A stretch of DNA of 22,589 bases from Vulcanimicrobiota bacterium (GCA_014304965.1 JACRTZ010000063.1:1-22589); one strand, 5' to 3'; positions 8,008-14,618 are shown, numbered from the stretch's first letter. A program made the numbers and translations. Notes: generated from the letters alone by a model not told the origin.

Positions 8008-8702
8008 CTCTCCGAGCAGGGCGCGCTGTGCTCGACGCGATCCGCGCCGATCTCGAGGTGCCGGTAAAGAACGACCCATCCGCGCCGAGCTATCTCGAGG
8101 TCATTCTGGCGTATCCCGGCTTCCAAGCGGTGACGGCCTATCGGCTGCTGCACGTCTTGCAGGCTGCGGGGGTTCCGCTCGTTCCGCGCGTGCTCGCGAA
8201 CGTCGTTCGCATGTTCACCGGGGTCGATATCCATCCGGGCGCGCAACTCGGCAAAGGGTTCTTCATCGATCACGGGACCGGGGTCGTAATCGGCGAGACG
8301 GTCGAAACGGGCGATAACATCACGCTCTTTCAGGGCGTCACCCTGGGCGGCACGACGACCAATCGCGTGAAGCGCCATCCGACGCTCGGGAACAACGTCA
8401 CGATCGGCGCGAACGCGTCGGTTCTCGGACCGATCACGCTTGGCGACAATGTCAAAGTCGGCAGCGGCTCGGTCGTCGTCAAGGACGTGCCGGCCAATTC
8501 GACGGTCGTCGGCATCCCCGCGAAGGTCGTGTTGCAAGACGGACAACCCGTGCGCATGCCGGTTCCGGCGGCGCAGCAATCCGAAGTCGCCGACGCGCAG
8601 ACCTACATGATTCGCCAACTCTCCGACAAAGTGGCGGCACTCGAAAAGCGGCTCAACGATCTCGCCGGAACGAGTGCCTCGTACGACGATGTCGCGATCT
8701 AG
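8004..8702 (+). CDS. cysE: Serine O-acetyltransferase CysE
   Basis: CysE acetylates L-serine with acetyl-CoA, the first committed step of cysteine synthesis. An N-terminal helical segment (SYLEVILAYPGFQAVTAYR) leads into left-handed beta-helix hexapeptide repeats from about residue 75 to 180. These include DIHPGAQLGKGFFIDHGTGVVIGE, with the catalytic-type DHGTG, then GVTLGGTT, KRHPTLGNNV and GSVVVKDVPANSTVVGIPAK. A C-terminal coiled-coil-like tail ends in Ile; a C-terminal Ile is the residue known to insert into the CysK active site in the cysteine synthase complex. GTG start overlaps the preceding TGA (GTGA). The stop overlaps the 5' end of cysS. It is 232 aa, normal for the short bacterial form. 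Confidence 0.96.
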   Translation: MTLRAGRAVLDAIRADLEVPVKNDPSAPSYLEVILAYPGFQAVTAYRLLHVLQAAGVPLVPRVLANVVRMFTGVDIHPGAQLGKGFFIDHGTGVVIGETVETGDNITLFQGVTLGGTTTNRVKRHPTLGNNVTIGANASVLGPITLGDNVKVGSGSVVVKDVPANSTVVGIPAKVVLQDGQPVRMPVPAAQQSEVADAQTYMIRQLSDKVAALEKRLNDLAGTSASYDDVAI

Positions 8703-10257
8703 GGAGCATCGCCTTCGGCTCTACAACACGCGAACCGGAACGACTGAAGCCTTCGCCCCGCTGCGGCCTGACGGCGTGCGCGTCTACGTCTGCGGACTGA
8801 CGCCTTCGGCGGAAGCCCATCTCGGACACGCGCGTTCTTTCATGTTTTTCGACGTCGTCCGAAGGTATCTCGTGCACCTCGGGTACCGCGTCAAGTACGT
8901 GCAGAACGTGACCGACATCGACGACCGCTCGATCGCAACCGCGCGCGAAACCGGCCGGGACTGGCGCGAGATCGTCGAGTCGTTCTTCGCCTCGTTCAAG
9001 CGTTCGATGACGCGGTTGCACGTGCTCGAACCGGACGTCGAACCGCGTGCGACAGCGTACATCTCCGAGATCATCGAGATGATCGACGCGCTGATCGACG
9101 CCGGCCACGCTTACGTCGTGGACGACGGCATCTATTACAAGGTAAAGTCGTTTCCGCGCTACGGCGCGCTCTCGGGGCGGAATGTGGACGAGCTGCTGGT
9201 CGGCGCGCGCATCGCCGCCGACGAAAACAAAGAAGACCCGCTCGACTTCGCGCTCTGGAAGTTTCAGAAGCCGGGGGAACCCGCCTGGCCGTCGCCGTGG
9301 GGCGATGGGCGGCCGGGCTGGCACATCGAGTGTTCGGCGATGTCCCGGGCGCTGCTCGGCGAGCCGTTCGACATTCACGGCGGCGGGTACGACCTCGTGT
9401 TTCCCCATCACGAAAACGAAATCGCGCAGAGCGAGCCGCTCATGGCCAAGCCGCCGATGGCGAACGTCTGGATGCACGGCGGGCTGCTCCAATTCGACGG
9501 TAAGAAGATGTCGAAGTCGCTGGGCAACTTCGAGCCGCTCTCGCAACTCCTCGATCGCCACGACGCCCAAGCGATTCGATTGCTGTTCTTGCAGACCGGG
9601 TATCGCAAGCCGATGAATTTCACCGAAGAGTCGGTGCACGGGTCGGGGACGGCGTTACGCCGGCTGCTCGGCGCGTACGACGCATTGAAGGCCGTGCCAC
9701 CTTCGGCGCAGCGCGAGACGATCGCCGCGAGCTCGCTCTCGGAGTACGAGCGGCGCTTTTACGATGCGATGGACGACGATCTCAATACGTCGGGCGCGGT
9801 ATCGGTCTTGTTCGATCTCGCGGCTGCGGCGAACGGCTTTCTCGAACGCGGTGCGGCTTCGCATGCCGCGGGGTTCTTGCATGAGAAAATGACGTTGTTG
9901 GGCATTTCGCCGTCCGAGCGCTCCGCTGCGTTCGATGCGTCGCGCGTCGAAGAACGGCAGGTCACGGTGACGTTGGCCGGCGGCAGGAGCTTGGACGCAT
10001 ACGTTCTGCGCGGTCCGGAGGATGCCGACCGACGGCTCGGAGCGGCACTCGCAGAACGGCTGCTGTCGGCCGCGGGCGAACTGGCGCCGTTGAACGGGAG
10101 CGTCGGTGACGATATTCGCGCGTTGATCGTGGAACGGGCGCGCGCCAAAGGCGACAAAGATTTTGCGCGCGCGGACGCATTGCGCGCGGCGCTGGCCGCA
10201 GCCGGCATTACGCTTAAGGATCGGAAAGATGGGGTCGAATGGAACGTCGACGCGTAG
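8689..10257 (+). CDS. cysS: Cysteinyl-tRNA synthetase CysS
   Basis: CysS charges tRNA-Cys with cysteine. The Rossmann core has the class I signatures HLGH (residues 44-47) and DGKKMSKSLGN. The zinc ligands are present: Cys35 in YVCG, the Cys of GWHIECSAM, and His/Glu of FPHHENEIAQSE. TDIDD and GLLQFDGK are also conserved. The motif before HLGH reads CGLTPSAEAHLGH rather than the common CGPTVYDxxHIGH; this resembles a CGxTP-type variant I recall from other CysS/MshC proteins, so activity is still expected. ATG 8689 overlaps the end of cysE by 14 bases; GTG 8674 is an alternative. At about 522 aa it is longer than the usual 460-480, mostly in the C-terminal helical region. cysE-cysS-rlmB adjacency is the Firmicutes order. 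Confidence 0.95.
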   Translation: MSRSREHRLRLYNTRTGTTEAFAPLRPDGVRVYVCGLTPSAEAHLGHARSFMFFDVVRRYLVHLGYRVKYVQNVTDIDDRSIATARETGRDWREIVESFFASFKRSMTRLHVLEPDVEPRATAYISEIIEMIDALIDAGHAYVVDDGIYYKVKSFPRYGALSGRNVDELLVGARIAADENKEDPLDFALWKFQKPGEPAWPSPWGDGRPGWHIECSAMSRALLGEPFDIHGGGYDLVFPHHENEIAQSEPLMAKPPMANVWMHGGLLQFDGKKMSKSLGNFEPLSQLLDRHDAQAIRLLFLQTGYRKPMNFTEESVHGSGTALRRLLGAYDALKAVPPSAQRETIAASSLSEYERRFYDAMDDDLNTSGAVSVLFDLAAAANGFLERGAASHAAGFLHEKMTLLGISPSERSAAFDASRVEERQVTVTLAGGRSLDAYVLRGPEDADRRLGAALAERLLSAAGELAPLNGSVGDDIRALIVERARAKGDKDFARADALRAALAAAGITLKDRKDGVEWNVDA

Positions 10258-11033
10258 AGCCCCGCGGGCGGCACCGGCGGGATGCACTCGACCTCGACGA
10301 CGTCATGTACGGAATTCATGCCGTTGAAGAGGCGCTCGATGCCGGTGAGAAATTGCGGCGCATTTATATCGGCGACGACCGCAAGCGGGATCCCGCGCTG
10401 CGCAAACTGATCGAGCGCGCGACCGAAGCCGGAATTCCGCTGCGCTTCGAGCACCGCTCGTTTTTCGCGCAGTTTCCCTACCGCGCGCATCAGAGCGTCG
10501 TTGCCTTCGGCACGCCGTTTGAATACGTCGCTCTCGATGAAGCGATCGCGCTGCCGGCGGCGCGCGGCACGCGCCTGTATGTCGTCCTCGACCACATCAC
10601 CGATCCGCACAACGCGGGCGCGATCGTGCGGTCGGCCGAGTGCGCGGGCGCCACAGCCATCGTGTTGCCCGAGCGGCGTTCGGCCGGCATCAACGCCACG
10701 GTTCGGAAGGCGGCGGCCGGGGCGACTGCCCATTTGCCGGTTGCCCGAGTCGCCAACGTCGCCGGCGCCCTGCGGACCATGAAGAAGGCCGGAATCTGGG
10801 TCGCGGGTGCCGCCACGGGTCCCGACGCCGTCCAATTCACGGCGGCCGACTTCCGGCGCGACCTCGCGATCGTGGTCGGCGCCGAGGGGACCGGGATCTC
10901 GACCGTGGTCCGCAAGGAGTGCGACTACCTGGTCCAGATCCCACTGCACGGCCGAATCGAGTCCCTGAACGCCTCAGTGGCGGCCGGGATACTGCTCTTT
11001 GAGGCCGTCCGCCAGAGGGCCGAGGGCGCCTGA
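10239..11033 (+). CDS. rlmB: 23S rRNA (guanosine-2'-O-)-methyltransferase RlmB (SpoU/TrmH family)
   Basis: RlmB methylates the ribose of G2251 in 23S rRNA. Residues 21-90 form the N-terminal substrate-binding domain (YGIHAVEEAL). The SPOUT knotted domain follows with motif 1 LDHITDPHNAGAIVRSAECAGA, motif 2 VVGAEGTGIS and motif 3 IPLHGRIESLNASVAAGI, in which the Asn/Glu and Ser residues of the AdoMet knot are intact. At 264 aa it is close to normal length. ATG at 10239 overlaps cysS by 19 bases, so it is the last gene of the long operon before the sigH promoter. TrmH-family relatives act on tRNA, so the exact rRNA position is family inference. Confidence 0.93.
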   Translation: MERRRVEPRGRHRRDALDLDDVMYGIHAVEEALDAGEKLRRIYIGDDRKRDPALRKLIERATEAGIPLRFEHRSFFAQFPYRAHQSVVAFGTPFEYVALDEAIALPAARGTRLYVVLDHITDPHNAGAIVRSAECAGATAIVLPERRSAGINATVRKAAAGATAHLPVARVANVAGALRTMKKAGIWVAGAATGPDAVQFTAADFRRDLAIVVGAEGTGISTVVRKECDYLVQIPLHGRIESLNASVAAGILLFEAVRQRAEGA

Positions 11034-11045
11034 GGCCTCGGACTT

Positions 11046-11077
11046 GGAAAAAGGACCCTCTTAGGGCGACTTTTTCG
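11046..11077 (+). terminator. Possible weak terminator after rlmB
   Basis: An AAAAAG...CTTTTT outer stem encloses CCCT-CTT-AGGG, and the 3' arm is a run of five T. The internal loop makes it imperfect. It lies between the rlmB stop and the sigH promoter, where an operon end is expected. Confidence 0.3.
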
Positions 11078-11079
11078 CC

Positions 11080-11108
11080 TTGACGCTCTAGCAGGACCCT
11101 CCTATACT
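11080..11108 (+). promoter_or_regulatory. Sigma70-type promoter of sigH
   Basis: TTGACG (11080-11085), a 17-base spacer and TATACT (11103-11108) are close to the housekeeping consensus. Transcription would start near 11115, giving a leader of about 65 bases. The leader contains a short hairpin CGGGC-TCCG-GCCCG at 11131-11144. This gives sigH its own start separate from the upstream operon. Confidence 0.8.
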
Positions 11109-11181
11109 CATAAGGATGCGGACGGCTCGACGGGCTCCGGCCCGCGATTTCGACCCATCGGTATAAGGGAGTATGACGAAT

Positions 11182-11829
11182 ATGGGGGTTGCGCAAAGCG
11201 CGACCGAGGCTCTCGACTATCACGAGAGAGCCGACGAAGACCTGGTGTCGTGCGCGAAGACGGGCGACAACCTGGCGATGGAATTCTTGCTCAACAAGTA
11301 CAAGAATTTCGTGCGCATCAAGGCCAAAAGTTACTTTTTGATCGGCGCCGACCGCGAGGACATCATCCAAGAAGGGATGATCGGGCTCTATAAGGCCGTC
11401 CGCGACTTCAAAGCCGACAAACTTTCGAGCTTCCGCGCCTTCGCCGAGCTGTGCATCACGCGGCAGATCATCACGGCGATCAAGACGGCGACGCGGCAGA
11501 AGCATATTCCGCTCAATCAGTACATCTCGCTGAACAAACCCATCTACGACGAGGACAGCGAACGCACGCTGCTCGACGTCATGGCCTCGCAGAAGACTTC
11601 GGATCCCGAGGAGCTCGTGATCAATCAAGAGGTCTCGGAAGACATCAAGGAGCGCATCCAAGAGAATCTTTCCGATCTCGAATCGCAAGTGCTCCTCTCG
11701 TACCTCGAAGGGAAGAGCTATCAAGAGATGGCGCGCGATCTCAACCGCCACGTGAAGTCCATCGACAACGCGTTGCAGCGCGTCAAGCGCAAGATCGAGA
11801 AGAATCTCGCGGAGATCGAATTGCCGTAA
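11182..11829 (+). CDS. sigH: RNA polymerase sigma factor of the SigH (sigma-30) type
   Basis: This is a group 3 sigma factor directing RNA polymerase to alternative promoters. Region 2 is nearly the B. subtilis SigH sequence: DIIQEGMIGLYKAVRDF followed by KLSSFRAFAELCITRQIITA and TRQKHIPLN. Region 4 has LSDLESQVLLSYLEGKSYQEMARDLNRHVKSIDNALQRVKRK, a helix-turn-helix. In Bacillus SigH serves transition-state and sporulation genes, and it lies downstream of cysS-rlmB there too. Start choice: GGAG at 11168-11171 is only one base before ATG 11173 but ten before ATG 11182, so 11182 is preferred; 11173 adds three residues. A sigma70-type promoter precedes it and a strong terminator follows, making it monocistronic. 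Nothing in the window shows sporulation, so its regulon here is unknown. Confidence 0.93.
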   Translation: MGVAQSATEALDYHERADEDLVSCAKTGDNLAMEFLLNKYKNFVRIKAKSYFLIGADREDIIQEGMIGLYKAVRDFKADKLSSFRAFAELCITRQIITAIKTATRQKHIPLNQYISLNKPIYDEDSERTLLDVMASQKTSDPEELVINQEVSEDIKERIQENLSDLESQVLLSYLEGKSYQEMARDLNRHVKSIDNALQRVKRKIEKNLAEIELP

Positions 11830-11852
11830 AGGCACGACCCTTCGGAAACAGA

Positions 11853-11879
11853 GGGCGCCGCAAGGCGCCCTTTCTTTTT
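11853..11879 (+). terminator. Intrinsic terminator of sigH
   Basis: A perfect 7-bp stem GGGCGCC/GGCGCCC (11853-11859 with 11864-11870) closes a GCAA tetraloop and is followed by TTTCTTTTT. This is a textbook Rho-independent terminator 23 bases after the sigH stop. Confidence 0.93.
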
Positions 11880-11897
11880 GTACGAGATGGTTAACGA

Positions 11898-11919
11898 GTG
11901 TGCCATACTGGTGGCACAC
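11898..11919 (+). promoter_or_regulatory. 22-bp palindromic operator upstream of HNH1
   Basis: GTGTGCCA-N6-TGGCACAC is a perfect 8-bp inverted repeat. Its centre lies 31.5 bases before the HNH1 ATG, over the -35 region of the predicted leaderless promoter. The same layout, with one base different in one arm, stands at the same distance from HNH2 (14639-14660). I see no -35 hexamer, so the site may bind a repressor or an activator. Confidence 0.75.
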
Positions 11920-11926
11920 AAACGTG

Positions 11927-11939
11927 TTAGCATTCTCAT
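11927..11939 (+). promoter_or_regulatory. Leaderless -10 element of HNH1
   Basis: TTAGCAT contains TAGCAT (11928-11933), a TANNNT -10 hexamer, exactly six bases before ATG 11940. A transcript starting at the A of ATG would be leaderless, which fits the lack of a Shine-Dalgarno. HNH2 has the same seven bases at the same distance. Confidence 0.65.
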
Positions 11940-12377
11940 ATGAGAAAGATGCCAGCTTCGCGACCGTGCGCGGCCGCGTGTGGAAACATTTTAAAGCGAA
12001 CGCGCCGTACGGACAAGTACTGCTCGCTCAAGTGCCAGGCCGCCGAAGCGCGACGGCTGCGGGTTGAAAGGTTCTTGGCGGGATTGTATCCGGCATACGG
12101 AGCGCGTTACGCGAACAAATTCTTGCGCTCGTGGCTCGTGGCGACGCACGGTGAGAAATGCTCGAAATGCGGATGGGCCCAGATCAATACGACCCTCGGA
12201 CGTTGCCCGGTCGAAGTCGATCACGTGGACGGCGACTGGCGCAACAATAGCCCCGACAACGTTCGGCTACTGTGCCCGAACTGCCATGCGCTAACGCTGC
12301 GCTTCCGAGCGCTGAACCGCGGCCGCGGAAGAGAACTCGGGCGCGTTACCGAACCACCCGCAGACGCGCCGACGTAG
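11940..12377 (+). CDS. HNH endonuclease domain protein with N-terminal zinc finger (HNH1), overlapping a tRNA gene
   Basis: The 145-aa product has an N-terminal treble-clef-like cysteine set (C10, C14, C28, C32, with YCSLKC) and a basic helix. A C-terminal HNH nuclease module follows: CSKCGW (C74, C77), DHVDGDWRN with H95, N107, and LCPNCH with C112, C115 and H116. HNH proteins of this kind are nicking or homing-type endonucleases; no target can be read here. The gene has a leaderless promoter with a palindromic operator. Its last ten bases, including the TAG stop (12375-12377), lie inside the tRNA-Thr gene that starts at 12368, so RNase P processing would cut the mRNA before its stop codon. 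It is a paralogue of HNH2 (14127-14618), roughly 40-45% identical by eye, which also lies just upstream of tRNA genes. Confidence 0.88.
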   Translation: MRKMPASRPCAAACGNILKRTRRTDKYCSLKCQAAEARRLRVERFLAGLYPAYGARYANKFLRSWLVATHGEKCSKCGWAQINTTLGRCPVEVDHVDGDWRNNSPDNVRLLCPNCHALTLRFRALNRGRGRELGRVTEPPADAPT

Positions 12378-12440
12378 CTCAGTTGGTAGAGCGCCGACCT
12401 TGTAAGTCGGGGGTCATCGGTTCGATCCCGATCGTCGGCT
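12368..12440 (+). tRNA. tRNA-Thr (anticodon UGU)
   Basis: The cloverleaf is complete: acceptor GCCGACG/CGTCGGC, D-stem GCTC/GAGC, anticodon stem CCGAC/GTCGG with loop CTTGTAA (anticodon TGT), variable GGGTC, and T-stem ATCGG/CCGAT with loop TTCGATC. Discriminator is T. No CCA is encoded (the sequence continues CATTCC), unlike the three other tRNAs in this window. The 5' ten bases are shared with the HNH1 reading frame. No separate promoter is evident upstream, so expression may depend on the HNH1 promoter. Confidence 0.96.
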
Positions 12441-12469
12441 CATTCCTCTCGCGCGCCTGCGGGGCAGAT

Positions 12470-13861
12470 ATCGACTCAAAGAATCGCCGCGTTGCCCTCA
12501 CGTACGCGCTCGCGCTCGGCCTGTCGCTGGCAACGCTCATCTCGGGCTGGACGCTCTTCGGCGACTTCAACGACTTCCGCACGACGTATTGCACGGCGAA
12601 GGTGGCGCTGCAGCGGGCCGACCCGTATACGGTCGAGCCCATCCGCTCGTGTCAACGAGGGATTGCGCGAAACGGCGATTTCAAGCGCGCCGAATTCGTG
12701 CAGACCGGAACTATCCCGCCGTATGCGCTCTGGCTTTTCGCGCCGTTTGCCGTCTTGCCGTTCGCGTGGGCGGCAGCGCTCTACGGCCTCTTCATTGCGG
12801 GCTGTACCGTTGCGACCGTCGGGGCCGCGCGCAAACTGTCAACATTACCACTATGGGCGCTTGCTCTTGCGATCGGCTCGTCCGACGGGCTCACGAGCCT
12901 CATCAACGGGCAGTTGGTTCCGATCGCGCTTTTGGCGGCGGCGCTTTCTGCCTTGTGGCTCAGGGAGCGGCGATACGATCGCGCTGCAATCGCGGCGGCG
13001 TGCACGATGCTCGAACCGCATCTCGGCGTGCTGGTCTGCGTATCGGCCTTCATTTGGGTGCCGCAGATGCGGCGCATACTCGGAGGCGCGGCCGTTTTGC
13101 TTGCGGTGCTTTCGGTTGCGACCGCCGGCCTGAGACTGAGCGCCGAGTACGTTACGCAGGCGATTCCGGCGCAAGTTCATGCCGAGGTCGCATACGCCGG
13201 CCAATACAGCGTCGCATCGCTGGCATACGACCTTGGCCTGCCCGAATCGGTCGACGCGATTCTGGGCGGCATCTTTTCGCTCGCCATGGGCGCGGCCGGC
13301 ATTTGGATGGCCGGCCTCATCGCACGCCGTCACGGCTTGGCGGCGGCGATCGTCGTCATTCCGCCGGCCTTTTCGTTGCTCGGTGCGTACACGCACCTGC
13401 CGCCATTCGCCTTTGTCGTTCTGGCCGCAGTCGTGTTAATGTCTGTGACCCGAAGCGCGCCATTGTGGGGGGCGATCGTTCTGTGCGCCGTCCCCTGGGG
13501 AATGCTGGTGAACTATGCGGGCGGACCGCTTACGGCGGCGCTGATTAGCGGCGGCTTGGTCGCAGCGGCTGCGCCTTCGGCGACTGCGCTTCGCGCGTTT
13601 GCGGCGTCGCTCACGGCCTTCGCGTTCTTATGGGTGCTGCGCAGCATCCCGAACGCGACGGCGCCTGCCGGCGCGGCGTCGATTCTCCCCGCCGGCGCTC
13701 TAGCGGCCGATCAGTGGTCGGCGATCGTCCACGCTCAGCATCCGTTCCGTCCGTGGTGGCTTCTCGTAAAGCTGCCGACGTGGGGCGGCGCGGTAGCGTT
13801 TGCGTACGCGTCCGCTAGGGCGGCCCTACGAGAAAAATATGGAGCCCTCGCCGGGAATTGA
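12470..13861 (+). CDS. GT87-type (DUF2029) polytopic membrane protein, start codon unclear
   Basis: This is a hydrophobic protein with about ten or more membrane helices, related to polyprenol-phosphate-dependent glycosyltransferases of family GT87. Family-type features are the loop DFNDFRTTYCTAK-x-ADPY after the first helix, GTIPPYALWLFAPFAVLP, and MLEPHLGVLV. It is clearly a paralogue of the minus-strand gene at 16859-18319 (same DPY, PPYAL, DGL-SL-GQ and EPHLG blocks). The frame runs upstream through tRNA-Thr, giving a spurious DVAQLVERRP peptide, so the real start lies after 12440. No ATG, GTG or TTG occurs in frame until GTG 12602, which is past the conserved loop. I set the start at ATC 12470 (GGGG upstream, then DSKNRRVAL and the first helix), which matches the paralogue in length. 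The last 22 bases overlap tRNA-Thr(GGU) on the other strand. Confidence 0.7.
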   Translation: MDSKNRRVALTYALALGLSLATLISGWTLFGDFNDFRTTYCTAKVALQRADPYTVEPIRSCQRGIARNGDFKRAEFVQTGTIPPYALWLFAPFAVLPFAWAAALYGLFIAGCTVATVGAARKLSTLPLWALALAIGSSDGLTSLINGQLVPIALLAAALSALWLRERRYDRAAIAAACTMLEPHLGVLVCVSAFIWVPQMRRILGGAAVLLAVLSVATAGLRLSAEYVTQAIPAQVHAEVAYAGQYSVASLAYDLGLPESVDAILGGIFSLAMGAAGIWMAGLIARRHGLAAAIVVIPPAFSLLGAYTHLPPFAFVVLAAVVLMSVTRSAPLWGAIVLCAVPWGMLVNYAGGPLTAALISGGLVAAAAPSATALRAFAASLTAFAFLWVLRSIPNATAPAGAASILPAGALAADQWSAIVHAQHPFRPWWLLVKLPTWGGAVAFAYASARAALREKYGALAGN

Positions 13862-13914
13862 ACCCGGGGCCTACACATTACCAATGTGTCGCTCTACCGC
13901 TGAGCTACAAGGGC
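13840..13914 (-). tRNA. tRNA-Thr (anticodon GGU), CCA encoded
   Basis: On the minus strand: acceptor GCCCTTG/CGAGGGC with one T-G wobble, D-stem GCTC/GAGC, anticodon stem ACACA/TGTGT with loop TTGGTAA (anticodon GGT), T-stem CCGGG/CCCGG, discriminator T and encoded CCA. It is the last of three tandem tRNAs. Its 3' end overlaps the 3' end of the convergent GT87 gene. Confidence 0.96.
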
Positions 13915-13923
13915 TTAAGTTTT

Positions 13924-13997
13924 TGGAGCGGGTGGCGAGAATCGAACTCGCGCTGTCTGCTTGGAAGGCAGAAGCACTACCACTATGCAACACCCGC
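13924..13997 (-). tRNA. tRNA-Gly (anticodon UCC), CCA encoded
   Basis: On the minus strand: acceptor GCGGGTG/CACCCGC, D-arm GCATAGTGGTAGTGC, anticodon stem TCTGC/GCAGA with loop CTTCCAA (anticodon TCC), T-stem GCGAG/CTCGC, discriminator T and encoded CCA. It lies nine bases upstream of tRNA-Thr(GGU) and eight downstream of tRNA-Tyr. Confidence 0.96.
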
Positions 13998-14005
13998 GGT
14001 TTTTT

Positions 14006-14093
14006 TGGTGGGCAGGGCTGGATTCGAACCAGCGTAGCGCTTTCGCGCGCCGAATTTACAGTCCGGTGCCTTTAACCACTCGACCACCTACCC
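14006..14093 (-). tRNA. tRNA-Tyr (anticodon GUA), CCA encoded
   Basis: On the minus strand: acceptor GGGTAGG/CCTGCCC with one T-G wobble, anticodon stem CCGGA/TTCGG with loop CTGTAAA (anticodon GTA), the long type II variable arm (CGCGCGAAAGCGCTAC), T-stem GCTGG/CCAGC, discriminator A and encoded CCA. It is the first of the Tyr-Gly-Thr series, 33 bases after the HNH2 stop. Confidence 0.96.
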
Positions 14094-14095
14094 AT

Positions 14096-14113
14096 GTCGG
14101 CTTTCCGGCCGAC
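14096..14113 (-). other. Hairpin immediately 5' of tRNA-Tyr
   Basis: GTCGGC-CGGAAA-GCCGAC on the minus strand forms a perfect 6-bp stem ending two bases before the mature tRNA-Tyr 5' end. It could guide processing or separate HNH2 mRNA from the tRNA precursor; function is inference. Confidence 0.45.
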
Positions 14114-14115
14114 GC

Positions 14116-14121
14116 ATTTTA
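14116..14121 (-). promoter_or_regulatory. Possible -10 element for the tRNA-Tyr-Gly-Thr cluster
   Basis: On the minus strand TAAAAT lies 22 bases before the tRNA-Tyr 5' end, just after the HNH2 stop codon. No clear -35 is visible at the usual spacing, so the tRNAs may instead depend on read-through from HNH2. Confidence 0.3.
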
Positions 14122-14126
14122 CCGTT

Positions 14127-14618
14127 CTACCCCCGCGGCTCCTTGCTTCGTGCGTCGGAGGCCCATAAATTACGCTTGCTTGAAGATGCAGTGCGCGATA
14201 GACCCGTGGGAAGACGCCTGCGCCAGAGGGCGCGCACCTCGCGACCACGTCCTTTATTGCGCGCTCCATACGTCGGCGTAAGCGCGTGGCAGTTTCGGCA
14301 CAGCACGATCAGGTTGTGCGGCCGGACGTTGCGCCAATCGCCGTCAAGGTGCTCCAACTCGAGCGGAACGCGTCCGGTCGCAGCATGGCGCTGCGACCAC
14401 CCGCAACGCTCGCATCGCTCACCACATCGTTCGATCAGGTAGTTGCGGAGAAAAGAACCGTTCCCGCCGGTGACGGGACTTGCAGGATACTCCCCGCGGA
14501 GGAAGAGCTCGACCCGCTCTGTTTTGCGGCAACGCATCGAACAGTAGCGGGCGGCCGGCGTTTTGCACTCCGCGCCGCAGCCCGCTTTGCACGACGCGCG
14601 TGGTTTCTTAGGATTCAT
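14127..14618 (-). CDS. HNH endonuclease domain protein with N-terminal zinc finger (HNH2), upstream of tRNA cluster
   Basis: The 163-aa product is a paralogue of HNH1. It has an N-terminal Cys cluster (C10, C14, C26, C30 with YCSMRC) and CERCGW (C69, C72). The HNH module has ELEHLDGDWRN with H90, N102, and VLCRNCHALT with C107, C110 and H111, followed by RNKGRGRE as in HNH1 (RGRGRE). The C-terminal 30 residues are basic and not shared with HNH1. ATG 14618 is chosen because it places TTAGCAT exactly six bases upstream, as in HNH1; an adjacent GTG at 14621 adds one residue. There is no Shine-Dalgarno, consistent with leaderless expression. The gene reads into the tRNA-Tyr-Gly-Thr cluster on the same strand. 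Target and function are unknown. Confidence 0.85.
   Translation of the reverse strand: MNPKKPRASCKAGCGAECKTPAARYCSMRCRKTERVELFLRGEYPASPVTGGNGSFLRNYLIERCGERCERCGWSQRHAATGRVPLELEHLDGDWRNVRPHNLIVLCRNCHALTPTYGARNKGRGREVRALWRRRLPTGLSRTASSSKRNLWASDARSKEPRG

Noticed and set aside
8788..8829. CysS motif CGLTPSAEAHLGH as evidence for a non-CysRS enzyme
   Set aside because: Zinc ligands, KMSKS and overall length fit CysS, and CGxTP variants exist in this superfamily; unusual but not enough for a new function.
11912..11933. TGGCAC as a sigma54 (-24/-12) promoter for HNH1
   Set aside because: The GC partner lies 16 bases on, not the 10 bp between GG and GC that sigma54 requires; the palindrome plus TAGCAT explanation fits both HNH loci.
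12272..12440. Open frame through tRNA-Thr giving DVAQLVERRPCKSG ahead of the GT87 protein
   Set aside because: This peptide is the well-known artefact of translating a tRNA-Thr gene; the real protein must begin after the tRNA.
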